Positions 12,253 to 26,411 of a stretch of 64,000 nt of DNA are shown piece by piece. Position numbers and translations under genes: made by a program. The notes below the pieces were generated by a model. That model searched no databases, was not told the origin of the DNA, and was given only the letters and a program-made list of their open reading frames with translations. Source of the stretch: Diphasiastrum complanatum (taxonomy: Eukaryota > Streptophyta > Lycopodiopsida > Lycopodiales > Lycopodiaceae); NCBI GenBank assembly GCA_029204225.1, contig CM055106.1:2352738-2416737 (forward strand). The letters run 5' to 3'. How positions within the stretch are numbered: position 1 is the first letter of the stretch; the number at the start of each line of letters is the position of its first letter.

Positions 12253-13996
12253 CTCACACTGTCGCAATTCATGTCCAGTCCTAGGTGCCATCAATTGGCC
12301 ATAAGAAAAGTGGATGAGGCCCTGACTCGTCAAGTCTCCAGGTAGGACGATGGTCATAATAGCAGCGGAAAGTATCTACCACATCTTGAATATAACAGTA
12401 CATTGGCCTCCTCAAATGCTCAAGTTGGCAGTGATCGATATTAACCTTGTGGTTTTTAGACTATCGCTCATCATAACACACATAAGGCCCATTGAGATCA
12501 TATCCAAAAGTGAAATCACAATCTAACAATCCATACAGTTCAGTCTGGCCTCTAATGCAAAAGTTTTGAGTACAGAAGAAAGCAACTCTCATTAGGCAAC
12601 CTTTCTTGTTCTCTCGTGACATAAAAGGTTGAGCTAGCATTATCTTAATATCATCTAGAGTCAGAGTATTGGTTATCTTCCTTTTTCTACCATTACCAAC
12701 AACAGCAGATTTTTGGCAAGAGTTTTGATAGGCTAACTTGGCCTTTTTGAACCTACAGTCCCGAAGAATAAATTGGTTCCCCCGTCTCTACTACCTGTGC
12801 CTCTATACTAGCCTGAATCGCGCATCCCATGGCCCTGTACATACCTGCCAGACTACAACTGTAGTAGATAATTAGAAACCATAGGGCATAGCTATCAAAC
12901 AACTATATGTTGAAATATGCACTAGAAATAGCTTAAATTGGCTAGTTAGTTCAATCTTGTAGTATACATTAGCAAACCATGGAATGAAATGTAAAGGACT
13001 AAGTGGACATAATACGTTTCAAGTGGATAAAGAATGTCATCCTTCTTCTGCACTTGAGCAAAGAACATAGCCAACATATCCACTAGATATTTCATATCTG
13101 TCTTATATAACTTCTCAATAATATTTTAAGGACTTTCGGCAAGTAGTGCTACAAAATCTTCACTCGTAGAGGTGGAATGAACTTGTACATGCTCACAATG
13201 AAGAGAGGCAGAAACAGGTGGCAAGACAAGGGCTACATCTAACGAACACGAGAAATCTGAGATTGCATTGCCAAGATTGAGATCAAAAGAAGGTGAAATC
13301 AGACAATTCTCAAAGACAATATAAACAATCTTCACAATCGGAACCGGAGAATTTTCAGCATTGAAAGAATGAACAATATTTAATATATCTCCTTAAACAC
13401 CTACACTGCCTACAATCCAAAAACCACATAATCAACCATAACTATATGAAAATATGAGCAAATATTCTCCCATAAACAATCTTGACAAGCTTGTACATCC
13501 TTCTTTAGAGCATTGTCTCGTTTCACTGATTTCTGAACATGACCTACCTGCACATCCACAAAGTAGCCACAAACAATAAAGGACATGTGATAAAAGAACA
13601 GTTCGCAATTTTAGAAAGAAAGATCATTGCTAAAGATTGAATTCTGGGATGGTTGCTGGATATATTCATCATGACTTTAAACGTAGTTTCAGCTATTGTT
13701 TAGTTTTCATTGTTATGAGCCTACCTAACAAAAAAAAAGAAGACGACACAAGTGCCAATTACATTTCATAAAATTCATCTAAAAAAAAAGCACATATACC
13801 CATTACGCAATGAAAGGTGCCGGCGGAGGACATTTTTAAGCTCGGGGCCTCGTCCAAAGTCCTATACATCACACATAAAATTGGCTAAGGCCACAAACAA
13901 GCCTCCCCACATAACAAATTACGAACCGCCCAACACTGATTACAACGTAGGGCCAGAAAAGATCCTTTTCTGTCCATTACTTTAAAGTTTATTGTG
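12253..13996. other. Upstream flank of the helicase gene
   Basis: No gene is supported. The 69-codon minus frame at 13335-13126 has no known domain. The last few hundred bases must hold the promoter and 5' leader of the gene starting at 13997, but I cannot point to a convincing TATA box or transcription start. Confidence 0.4.
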
Positions 13997-14636
13997 ATGT
14001 ATTCAGCTGCTCCGGCGATGGCGATGCCTTCCTGCGCTATCTCCTCGCTCTACATTTTCTCCTCTCCTCTTCCTTATCCTTACTATTTCATCTCTCTCGC
14101 TGCCTCTTCTATCCCGAAACCTTCATCATCTGGAAAATCTTCATCGGGGAGGGGAAGGAATGCAGTAATTCAGTCTCAATTGCTTGCTGCAGACACAAAA
14201 GATCTCAAACTGAAACCGGATAGCAATGTCATTCCTAATCGCTCTGATTCTGCGGGCGGAGTGGCTCGGAATGTTGGGGATCCGCTAGGGCAAAAAGCGC
14301 TAGGCAGAGCCGTGGTCAGGTGGATTGCTCGGGGAATGAAAGCCATGGCCACCGAAATCGCCAACGCAGAGAAAACCTTAGATTATGACCTAATTCGGCA
14401 GAAATTATCACTAGGCACATCCTTGGTGGTACAAGCAAAGCCCTATGTGGAGGCAAACTCTCCTCCTGAAGGCTTTGAGGAGCTGTGTCAAAAAGCTATG
14501 TCTCACTATCCAACTCTGTTTGATCATTTGCAACGAGAGCTGCAGAATGCGCTCCTTATGTTACAACAGCAAGGGTTTGTGGTTGATTGGGAGCAGTCAG
14601 AGTCATGGAAATGGTTCAAAAAGCAGACTAAATCAG
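13997..14636 (+). CDS. Helicase exon 1: transit peptide and N-terminal domain
   Basis: Encodes residues 1-213 plus one base (phase 1). After the transit-like start comes a plant-specific helical region with [15 protein letters not shown] and [13 protein letters not shown], also seen in At5g35970. The donor is CAG|GTTC at 14637. The open frame continues past the donor but loses similarity there. Confidence 0.92.
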
Positions 14637-17600
14637 GTTCTTTCTCTTCAAGAATTTCTCATTATGCCATTCCCTTTTCCTTACATCATTTTTCAGGCTT
14701 AAAAAAAAACCAACGGGGTTGGCTCGGTTGGTTAGCTTGACATCCAAAGTTTCTTTGGTCTCAGGTTCGAGCTTACCCTTGGAAACCAAGAAGCATTTTT
14801 CAGGCTTGCGAATGTGATAATAAATAGCAGGCTTTTTGTCCTTTCAAACCAGCCCTGAAAGCTAATACACAACATGTTACATAGCACATATGAAGCTTGA
14901 AATATTGAATGGTAACTTGTTCAGTGTTCAAACTTCAATGTTCACAATTTGACTGTCATATAAGTTCAAACTCAAGACTTAATAGTTTGTTACATCCATA
15001 CTACATAGACTACTCAACAAGGTTATCACTGATGAATTGCAAGACCTAGCTATGGAGTATCTTAACTGCAATACTAGATCAACCAAGAAAGCTTTAGAAA
15101 CTTAGCTATGGAAAACATCACATACAAGGAGAATTGCATAAGCACCTCACACCACCAAAAGTTAGAAGAGAAAATGAATTGCTAGTGAGAGTGAGAAGGG
15201 GGTGGGTCCTCCAAGTCCCTTGAGCACCTTAAATACATGCATGGAAAGCCTAGGTGTCAACCATATGAGTGAGCTACTTGGCCAAGTGGCCCACTTGCCT
15301 TAATTTTCTTAACTTACAAATAGGGGGTCTCTTGCATTTAATCAATAACATGCGTTATGTACAACTTACAACATAATTATTGCTTAGCCAAAGGGGTAAA
15401 ATAGGCATTACTCTTCAACTTTCCCCCTAAATGGCAATTTTAATTAAAGTTAACGCCCAACAAAATTCTGAACTTCTCAAACTTATCTTTACTAAGTGGT
15501 TTAGTAAAGATATCAGCAATTTGATTGTTGGTGTCGCAATAAGTTAGCTCAAATCCCTCCATTGTGCACTTTCTCTCGTATAAAGTGCTGGTCCACCTCT
15601 ATGTGTTTCGTCCTTGCATGATAGACTGGATTTCTCGCAAGCTGAATCCAGCTTTGGTTATCACAGTGTAACAATGTAGGTCCTACTTGAGAGATCTGCA
15701 TATCCTCAAGTAGACGTTTTAACCAAATAGCTTCGCAGGCGGACCTCGTAGTCGCCCTTTACTCACCTTCGGTAGATGATAAGGCATTAGTGGGCTGCTT
15801 CTTGCTGCATCGAGATATAGCCCTTGAACCTAGGCTAAAAAAATAGCTTGTCGTCGATCTTCGATCGTCCCTATCACCTGCGCAATCAGAATCTGAATTA
15901 TCCTTCAGTTGTAGGTCACCATCATTGTCATGGCCTTAATGGAGGTTTGGACCGTTAGGGGTTGCCTTGGACATTGGGGCCGGACCTAACTTGGAAGTAG
16001 TGGAATATGGCACGGAGTCAAGTATCTCATGTTAAGGGCTTTACTTTCTCTTAACCTCTCCTTTAATAAGGTGGCCTATAAATAATCTCAACCATGGAAG
16101 CCCTCACATTTCAATTTTCAATTTTACATGCTGCTATCACTACCCAAGACTTACTCTTCCATATGTTGCTTAACTTCTTCTCAAGGGCTTTTGTGTCCAT
16201 GGTTAACTGTAGTTGACCATGCCTTCACCATTGGCGACGAGAATAGGCTATGTTCATCAAAGGAAGTTCAAGGGCAAAGGCAAAGGCAAGTGATCTAAAG
16301 GGCAAGATCAAGGTTAGACTTCCTCTTTTGGCAAAAAGAAAGATAAGTCTAAGTTAAAATGCTTTTATTGTGGAATCAAAGGGATAGCAGTTCCTATGAC
16401 AGATCTTCTTAAGGGGAAGGGAAAGGAGTTCAAATGGGAGTCCGCACAGCAGGATAACTTTGATGCTCTCAAAACAGCCTTAGCTATTGCACCAGTTTTA
16501 AAAGTCATCGACCCCAATCAGCCATTTGTGGTCTAAACAGATGCAGCGACTTTGCGGTTGGTGTTGTACTAACTCAGAATGAACGACCAGTTGCGTTCGA
16601 GAGTAAAAAACTCGAACCAGCACAGACTAGGTATAGTGCCTATGAAAAGGAACTCTTCTCCATAGTACATGCCCTGAAGACTTTGTGGCATTATTTGTAT
16701 GGTAACTTTGAGGTCCTGACAGATAATGAAAGCTACCTTTGCAATCAGCCTGAGCTCAGAGGTCGGAAAGCTCGTTGGGCTGAATTAATGCAAGAGTTTG
16801 ATATGTCTATCAGATATAGACGAGGGAAATTCAATATAGTAGCAGATGCCCTTAGTAGAATGCCCATGATAAACGAGCTGAGTTCCACTCAGATTCGTAG
16901 TGAGTTACTCGAGTCCTTGAGAGGGAAGTGCCAGCATGATGCTATACTTCTCTACTATCTGGAAGTCAGTCCAAAGCAGACAGTCACAGACTTTAGAACT
17001 AGTTCCCGGGGCTGGTGCCAGTTCATCCAAGAATACAGCAGCTTTCGTTGAGGATGATGAGTCCGAGTATACGTCAGAGGATGTTGAGAACTCAGAGCCT
17101 GTTTTACCCAAGCGAACCGCAGAGGTTGAGGGTCAGATGACTCAAGGATTCAAATGGAAACAGTATTCCATTCAGGATGAGTACTAGAGTATGTGTCCCC
17201 AATTCAGAGGATCATAGGCAGCAGGTCCTATATGAGTGTCATGCCAGTCCTAGTGCGGGGCACCCAGGCATTCAAAAGACTTATGAACTTCTTCGGAGGC
17301 AATTCTTCTGGCCTTGTATGAAAAGGGACGTCCAGCAGTATGTACTTAGTTGCCAGAAATGTCAGGTAAATAAAGCAGAGCGTTTAAAGGTAGGAGGGTT
17401 GTTACAGCCTTTAGATATACAAGCTGGTAAGTGGGACAGTATTTCCATGGATTTTATAGTAAACCTGCCTAAGACCCAAAAGGGTAATGTTTGACCAAAA
17501 TGGCTCACTTTATTCCAACTAAAACAACCGCTAGAGCTTCAGAGTTAGCGAGGTTGTTTATAGATGGGCTATTTAAATTGTACGGTCTTCCTTCCGGCAT

Positions 17601-20600
17601 AGTCAGCGACCGGGACAGTAAGTTTAATGGAAATTTTTGGAGGGCAGTATTCCATCATCTCCGTACTAAACTAAACATGAGTACTACCGGACGGTCAAAC
17701 AGAAAGAGTAAATCAGGTGCTGGAGGATATGATTCGTGCATATGTCAGCAAAAAGCAGACTAATTAGGAGGAATATCTCTCTATATTAGAGTTTGCTTAT
17801 AACAGTAGCAAACATTCAGCTACGTGATACAACCCATTTATGCTGATGTATGGTTTTCAGCCACGCTCACCCACAACTATAGGGTTTTAACAAGAAAAAA
17901 TTGAAGCAGTTAGAAACTTTTTAGAAGACCTAAACCAGATGATAGAACATGCTAAGCGTAGCATTAGGCAATCCCAGGATTGAGCCAGGCATTATGCAGA
18001 TCCACACAAACGGGATGTGCAGTTCTCCGCTGGTGAGAAAGTCTATTTACGAGTCCCAGTTGACTCTAAAACTCTCAAATCAGGAGTGTGTGCTAAATTG
18101 TCTCCTAGGTATTGTGGTCCTTTTACCATTAGTAGGAGACTAGGCGAGGTCACCTATGAACTAGAACTCCCACAACAGTAAGGTTTTTCCAGTCTTTCAT
18201 GTAAGCCAGTTATGAAAACCCTTAACCAGATCTGAAAATCTGGTAGGGGACAATGTTCTAGTTCTCCCATTGGATTCTCAACAACTTCCACATGAACCAG
18301 AGGAGATCCTTAGCAGTAGAGAGACGTAGACTCGTCATACTCTATACCAAGAATATCTAATCAAGTGGACGGATCAGCCTGTTGAGAATGCCACTTGGAA
18401 AAAGGGCAGCGTCCTTTGCAAGTTATTTCCGGACTTTGTCTTAGAGGACCAAGACGGTTCTTAAGGGGGAGGGAGTGTTACGAGTCTGTAACCAGTGCCG
18501 ACGAACCCTAGAGAACATAGGAGGTCAAATTCCACAGTCAGGGACGTGTCCAGCGTACACATCCAACAGGGCAGGATAGTGTGAGTAGTGTGCCTCGGCA
18601 CGGTCCATAGCCATGGCGGGCCTAACACAACATAGGAACCCTATCAGCAGGATAGGGCCCCACGAGTCCAGACGTGCAGTCGGCCACGTCAGTGCCACAT
18701 GGCGAACACTTGGCAGTATGCATGCTACCAGTCCTCACACTGGGCTAGGAGGGGCTTACTCCATATCAGGGAGTGGGCAAGGTTGGGTGGATCAGTTAGT
18801 GTTTGCCCTACTGTGGTGTTTAGATCTCTAACATTTGGGCTGTCCAACAGCCTTACCTTTGTCAACACTTTGTTGTCCAAAGTGTTCTGTCCAGAGTCTT
18901 CAATAGGTTGCTCTTCACCATAAATAGGTTCTTCTTGATAAACTATGGGCTGCAAACTTGAAGAAGCAGTGGAAGGTCATCAATAAAAGTAACAAAGTAC
19001 TTACACCTTCCAATGTATTCGGTGTTCATTGGACCACACACATCACTATGAACCAAATCGAACTTGCCACCAACTCGAATAGTTCCATCAATTGGAAAAG
19101 CTTGCCTTGAAAATTTTCCAAGTATGCATCTTTCGCATACATGTCCTTCGGGATGCTCAATATTACGAATGTCTTCAACCATATTGCATCTCTTCAACAT
19201 CTTCAAGCTAGCAAAGTTGAGATGTCCAAACATAGCATGCCATAATTCAGCCAACTCCAAAAAATGTGAACTTGATGCAACAAGACAAAATGATGAAGCA
19301 GTTCGTTCATAGGTATCCATAAGAAATAATCCACCTTGCAATGATCATGAGAGATCTCTTTGGGTCTTTGACTAGACATTTGTCTTCTTTGAACTCCACA
19401 ACCAAGCCTTGGTTCATAATAGTAGCGACCGAAATGAGATTTTTCTTGATTCCTGGAACATAAAGTACATTGCGAATGTACTTCTCCTCACCATTGAGTA
19501 AGATAATGGCGACTCCATTACCTTTGCGATAAGTCATATGATGTGTGGCACTGCTATCAATCACCCATTCAAAAGATGAAAAAACAGCAACTTGTGAAGC
19601 TAAAGATGAGTTCTTTTTGGCTGAAAAACCAGCAAGAGGTGAAGCGGTAGAAATCTCATCTTGAGGAGAGATGAGATTATTAGTGACAAATGTAGGAAAG
19701 CAAGAGTCAAGTCACCAAGATCTAGTTATCAATCAATCTCCACAGAAAACAAGAGAGAAGAGGCTGGGCGCCCAACTCTAAGAGAGAGAGAGAGAAAACA
19801 GCAACAAGAGCAATGGAGAGCAATGCTTAGCCAAACTGTAAAAATGGAATACACAATGAGCATCTAAGTACTCTACCTGGATGTGACCAAATGCCACCAA
19901 ACCCTAAGGTTAACCACTTACTAAATGTAGGGCACCCCCAAAAGTCAAGATAGGGCCCCTCAACAAAATCAGACCCCTAAGGACCCACGAGTCAGTACAT
20001 GACCAAAATTGGGTCCAGCTGAACTTAAGACAAACTTAAGATGGCCTAAATAACTAAATACCCATGGTTACACAAATCTCGACCTTTTGGGTCAAAGTAA
20101 CCTATGGATAAACTTTAACATAGCCATTTATTTCTAACACCTTCCTTAAATGACAATGCAAAAACACTATGTAACAAAACCAACACGTGGTATCAAATTT
20201 AAAGCTTTGCATAAAGCTTCAAATCTGACTCTAGGCAACGCCTTAGTGAAGAGGTCCGCAATATTATCCTCCGTTGGACAATATTCAAGTAAAATGTCGC
20301 CATCATGAAGTCTCTCCCGAACAAAGTGATAATGGATCTCGATGTGCTTCGTCCTCGCATGAAAAACAGGATTCCGTGCAATGGCAATAGCACTTTGACT
20401 ATCACTCAAGATAAGAGTGGCTGAGGGCTCGCCAAACTTCACGTCAACAAGTAGTCTTCTCAGCCATAAACACTCTGTTGTGGCTGAAAATATCGCTCTA
20501 TATTCTGCCTCACTAGAAGAAGTAGCAACAGTGGGCTGCTTTTCTCTACCTCAGCGTTGGTGTACGCTGGTTGTAGGCGGATGTGGAAAGGAGCCCACAG

Positions 20601-23600
20601 GTAGACCACAGGAAGGCCATTGCAGGTCGGGCAGATCAGGTCAGCGGACAGGCACAAGTGGGCTAGGCAGGCAAGTGGTAGGCGGGCAAGGCAGGCAAGT
20701 GGCAGAATGACTACAATGAATGCTGTGTTTAATGTCTAGCCCTATATATACTATCTAGAGGCCGTTAGTGGAACCTTCTAGAAATTAGGGCAACTAAGGT
20801 ACTTGGGTCCCATAAGGACATGCCCTTAATGGTAATGGCCCAGTACCTAAAGATATCCCAATTAGGGCCACTGAGTAATTAGGGTTAGCTTAGGTGAGTT
20901 CATAACACATTTCCCCAACACACTGTCTTGTGCTTTAATCTCTCCATGAATGCAATACCTAGGCTGGAACTTTCAATGCAGAAACTTGTATGTCATAGAT
21001 TCTTGAACATTTTGCCGTTCGTGATTTTCAAGCACCTGGATTGTTGTTGTGTTAGGAGTTCGTAGTTGAATTAGCAACAATCACATTTCTTTGCTTATAC
21101 CATTGAGAACGCCATTCCAGCCACTAGTTGGAAGTAACTGCCTTTGCGACCTGCTTTTTTCCTCTAGCTTTTCTTCTTAGAAGGGGCATTTTCTCTCTCT
21201 GAACGTGGGTGATTTTACTGCTTTGATACCAACTGTTACAGTCTCACTCTCCTCACTCTCCAAGATTTGAAACCAAACTGGCCGGTGTTTAGAATGAGGC
21301 TACTGCCTGCCATAGGCTATCATTTTACGTCCCTTGTAACATTGTCATTGGTACTTGGCCGGCCCATTAATTGGAACTTGGTGTCTTGACCTGATTGAAA
21401 ATTGTAGTGTGTGTTCACTGCTGATAGCCACATCCTTTCACCCCATTGCCTCACTGATCACTGGACACCCTTGACCTACTGCTGGCTAGCCCTTGTCATG
21501 GTCTGTTCTGCATGTGTACCTGATGCCTAGGTTCACGATGATCATTCCTGTCTTGCCTTGCTGACTGATAACTGCAGGCACACTAGGTCCACACCTAAGT
21601 CAATTCGAGCCACATGCCTAGTTCAATTGTTGGTCAATCTTCAATCTTTTGGTCAACCAACGCTCGTGACAATCGAGCTGTTCAAGTTCATATTCACTCC
21701 ATTACTTTGTCCTAGTAGAATGCCAAATGACATAATGGCCGAATCGCTCAGATGGTGCACATAGATGTGAAGCTATATGTAGAGATCCTCAAATGACTAG
21801 AGAAATAGAATGAGAGTCCAAGTCTACATAGAACTTGCAATAGTTGACTCAAAATATAAAACTGAAGCCAGTTCTGATAACGAAACTTCAGGATGTGAAG
21901 GCAAGAATATATGCCTGAATCTACAATCGTAAAAGCTAAAAGTCCCAGGCAAACAAGGAAGTAGACCCTTTAATGGAGTTGCCAAATGGTCCACAGTAGC
22001 CTAGATCCATGAGGGCTAAGGGACAACTGAGTGGAGCTGTCAAGTAGAGGCTACTACTTCACTGTTGGAATGACCATCATGGGAGCAGGGAGTGATAACT
22101 TAAACATGGAGGATGCGAAACAGAAATTGATAAAAAGCAAGCACTGACATAATAGCATGAACGACCATGGTTTAATCTACCATACTAGTGGATAATGACA
22201 TCAATGAAAACGAAACACTGGAAATGATGTTAAGTGACATAAATCTAGTGAGACAGTTAACTAAGAAGTAAGATTAGGACTGACAGGAGGCACAAATCGT
22301 AGTGGATTTTATGTGCAAACGAAGAATACAAAGATAGATATGTGTAATCACTTAACATGTTGTACTGCTTAATACCCTATGATTGCTAATATTCATAGGC
22401 AGCTATCTTATTCCCCTTGTTTTGCTCTTTACTTTTAGGCGATCATCGAGGTATTGCAAGACATCTTCCACGAGCAAAGGAGGTGCAAAATGAGCTAGGG
22501 TTGACTGCAGAGAAGGTTGCTGAAGTTCAAGATAACATTAACAATTTTGCTGGAAGGTTTTTGAAACTGCTGCACATTGAAAGAGTGGCTGAATTAAGTT
22601 CCACAGATGCATCACTTGAATCAATTCCCTCCGCAACTGCAGTTTCACCTGGATCAAAGGCGGGGGATTATGTGTTTGATTCTGGCGATGTTGAATCTGT
22701 GAAGCGTGTCTCAATCTCTAAAATAAAGGCCCTCAGCTCCTCTACAGGTTAAAGAATGACTTAAATGATCTGTTTTTATTTAGGTTGGTTAAGTATTTGT
22801 GAGCATATATGGAGTCTTCATCACTGTGCTCTTGATATTTAATGTCTGAGTGCTATCAAGTACTTTCCTGTATTTTCATGATCAGCTGATAATTCCTTCT
22901 GCTAGCTGTATCTAAGTTACAGAGGATTTGTGCGGCTTTTGATATTCTTTCAGACTTGATGTCTTACATCTTGCAGCACAGGTTTGGGAGGACTGCATCT
23001 AGTTCGTTTTCAAACTGAAGCAGGCCAACACCTGCCACCGGCTATTTCGCCAGGTGATATGGTGCGAATACAATCTTCAGGTGCTAATTCTACAGGCAAT
23101 TTTGAGGGCTTGCAGGGCACAGTGTACAGTGTTGGTGAGAATGGCTCAAGCATTGAGGTTGCTCTGGCAGCACGCTTTGGCAATCCAGCAGTGTCCAAGC
23201 TCTTTGGAAACCTCTTGCAAATTGACAAGATTCCTGATCTAGCTAATACCATAACCTTTGAGGTCTCTTTCTTTGCCTCTCTCTTTGTTTTCTGGTTTTG
23301 TTGTCATCCGTGCCATCAGACTAGAGGTTGTCATCAGAGCCTTGAGGACACTCATTTGATGAACTTATCTGTCAGCGTAATTGTGCAGCTCTAGAGGAGC
23401 TCAAAATTCAAGGTCTGAAAAAAAGAAGCCCTGCTGCCTCTGTTGTTGCTACTCTATTTGGTGAGGGGTCAGAAATATGTCAGATAGCAGATAACTGTCC
23501 ACGAAATTTGGGCTCCACTTATTTAGATGCAGCCATTGGTAAGATTGATGGCTTTGATGATTCGCAGATAGCAGCTATTAACTCTGCTCTCAATAGACAT

Positions 23601-26358
23601 AAGCCATTGGTTATTATTCAAGGTCCTCCAGGGACTGGAAAGACGAGGGTGGTTGTTGAAGTGATAGTTAGAGCTGTCTCTCGTGGTGAGAAGATCCTAG
23701 CTACAGGACCAACAAATGCAGCTGTGGACAACTTGGTCGAACGGCTTGCTACCGCTAATATCAACATTGTGCGCATAGGTAATCCTGTTCGCATGGCACC
23801 TTCAATATTGGGCAGTTCTTTGGGTGTCATGGTCAAAGCTAGATTATCTAAATGCGAGCAAGAAATTGCAAGAAAGCGAACAACTGTACGACGTAACCTC
23901 AGGCATTGTGCCAGTAAATCAGAGGACGAGGCAGGCCTAAGGCAGACATTGAAGCAGCTTGGCAAGAGCTACAAGCAGAAAGAGCAGGAAACCATAAACG
24001 AGATTCTTAGAACTGCACAGGTTATTCTCTCCACAAACACTGGAGCAGGAGATCCTCTGCTTAAAAACTTACGAGCTTTTGATCTTGTTGTTGTGGATGA
24101 AGCTGGACAAGCCATTGAGCCAGCTTGCTGGATTGCAATACTGAAGGGAAAGCGTACATTGCTGGCTGGGGACATTCATCAGTTGGCCCCATTAGTGATT
24201 TCAAAACAAGCATTAGAGGGTGGCCTTGGAATTTCTTTGATGGAGCGGGCTTCTAAGTTGCATGGAGGAATCATGAACACAATATTGGCAGTACAATATC
24301 GCATGCATGATGCCATCGCGAGGTGGGCTTCCCGAGAAATGTACGGAGGGATACTGCAATCTGCCTCTTCAGTGTCTTCACACCTTTTACGAGATTCACC
24401 AAGTGTCCAGGTATGAAGTGGAAAATCAATTACGTGCTTGTAACTTGTGACATGAGTAGGCTCTGAAAACTCCTAGAGAGCTGCTACTACACCTCCACCC
24501 TCGGCCAATTGCCTCCACGGGGCAGAAGTGCCGCAGACTGGACCCTTTCCTCATGTGAAATCAGGTCTATGGTTTCTCCGTATGGCAATTTGGAGGAGCC
24601 TTCTAGACGGAAGGTTGATCCAACCAAATTCCCAATATTGTGCTCAGGTGGCTGCTATATACAAAAAGAAACCAAGGACCTAATTTACATGTTCTGAAAA
24701 TAGTGGGTGCTTGGTATAGGTTCCTGTGCTCTTTACTTCACTGAACTTATTACACAGCTTTGCAACTATGCCTATTGAAGTGCAAAAGCTAGTTTCTTAA
24801 ATCATATTATATGGTTGGAGGTCTTAAAAATTGGGGGCTTATTCTATGATGGAAGATTTTACCACACTTTTGCCAATATACAGCTGAAGCAAGTACCGAC
24901 AATTTCTCTCTATTGTGATTGAGAATTGACAACCTGGAAACAAAATATAGACTAGGCTTTTGACTTTGATGCTACCATATAATGCAGGCAGCCCGGGTGA
25001 AGCACTTTTCCTTCTCTGTTTTACTTTCAGGCAACTTGGATAACAACACTACCTCTGCTTTTGCTAGACACCCGTATGCCAAGAGGCAATCTGATGGCTG
25101 GTTGTGAGGAATGCTTAGATCCTGCTGGCACTGGCTCATTTTACAATGAGGGAGAAGCAGATATTGTGATTGATCATGTCAAAGCGTTACTTGCAGCAGG
25201 TACAGGTCCACTCAACTCTTATGCTGTTTTTTATGTGGAATACTTTATGCAGTTGGAAAGCTTATACAATGTGGATGTACTTCCTCCTAAATCACTGGTT
25301 ATGATTAACAAATAAAACTAAGCGAGTATCGATAAAATTAGAATTAAAGTTTATATATTTAAGAAATTTTTTAAACTAGACTGGATTATTTGCAGCAGTG
25401 ACTTTTGCAGAAAGAGGCTTTTGATGATAAGAAGACATACGTATACTCATTTTTCCCAATTTTCATTGCTATGATCCAGTTCATCCAACGGATAGTTAAG
25501 GACCTACTACTCTATACAGTTACTTCTAGTCAATACTGAAGGATAAAGGTTTTTATTTGTGTGTCTCTTTTACTATTGGGTTCCTGTTCAAAGCATTTTT
25601 GTTCCCTCGATAACATTAAGTTTTTCCTTGTTTCCTGCTCTCTACCTTTTTATGTTTTTGTGGTAGCAAAGTAAGAATCTGTGCTTTGGTGACCAATGAA
25701 AAAGAGCATGGTAGTTACTCGCAGCATGGTTACCAGGAACCGTGCAAATGTGTTTGCACACTGTGCTCACAAGACCTGCATGTGTATGAATTTTTCTGCC
25801 CCCCCCACTCACCAAGAGTCTCCAAAGTGTGATTATTGACCCACCCCCAACTTCCAAGGGAAAACGTGCAAATCTGTTTGCATTTGATTCCTGCTCATAA
25901 CTAGTACTCCAAGATACTTTCCATCATAACCTTCTACTGATTGAAAGTGTACCTTTTTATCTAAATGCTTAGTTGTTTTAGTTCCCCCTTTCGCAAGTGT
26001 AGCTGTTTCAAAATTGGTTATTTGTGGTGCCTGTTTGTGCTTCATCTGAAAATTGTAGCAGTTTAGAATCAACGAATTATAATGATATGGAAAGGTCAGG
26101 TGTACGGCCAGTTTAACTGATCAAATGGGTAATCTAGACCATTGTTGCTATGAATCGCAATTCGAACATTGAATTTTGATTCAAATTGTTTGAATCAGAC
26201 TGGGCCAGTTTGAATCGGAATCCAATTCGAACTGGCTGGATGACTTTTTAACCCAGGTGTCGGGACCAATTCGAACTGGCCTGTTGACCTTTTTACCCGG
26301 GAGTGACCTGAGCGGCCATTCAACCTTTTTGGCATGTGCGAGAGCGTGCGCGTGTGTA

Positions 26359-26411
<53 letters not shown>

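Larger units (their letters stand above)
14637..22438 (+). other. Helicase intron 1 (7.8 kb, transposon-filled)
   Basis: GT at 14637-14638 and AG at 22437-22438, preceded by a T-rich tract. It contains the SINE-like insertion, a minus copia LTR and RNase H piece, a + strand gypsy remnant with its 3' LTR, and two more minus copia pieces, all described separately. The part at 21600-22430 shows nothing recognisable. Confidence 0.9.

Noticed and set aside
14701-14793. Functional tRNA gene
   Set aside because: The A- and B-box-like text is present but there is no acceptor stem or proper anticodon arm, and a flanking target duplication shows that it is a retroposed insertion.
22971-22981. Alternative acceptor ttgcag at 22976 for helicase exon 3
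   Set aside because: It changes the following frame and loses the conserved GLGGLHLV text; cacag at 22981 restores it.
23618-23965. 115-codon minus frame across the helicase exon 4
   Set aside because: Shadow of the coding strand; no similarity of its own.
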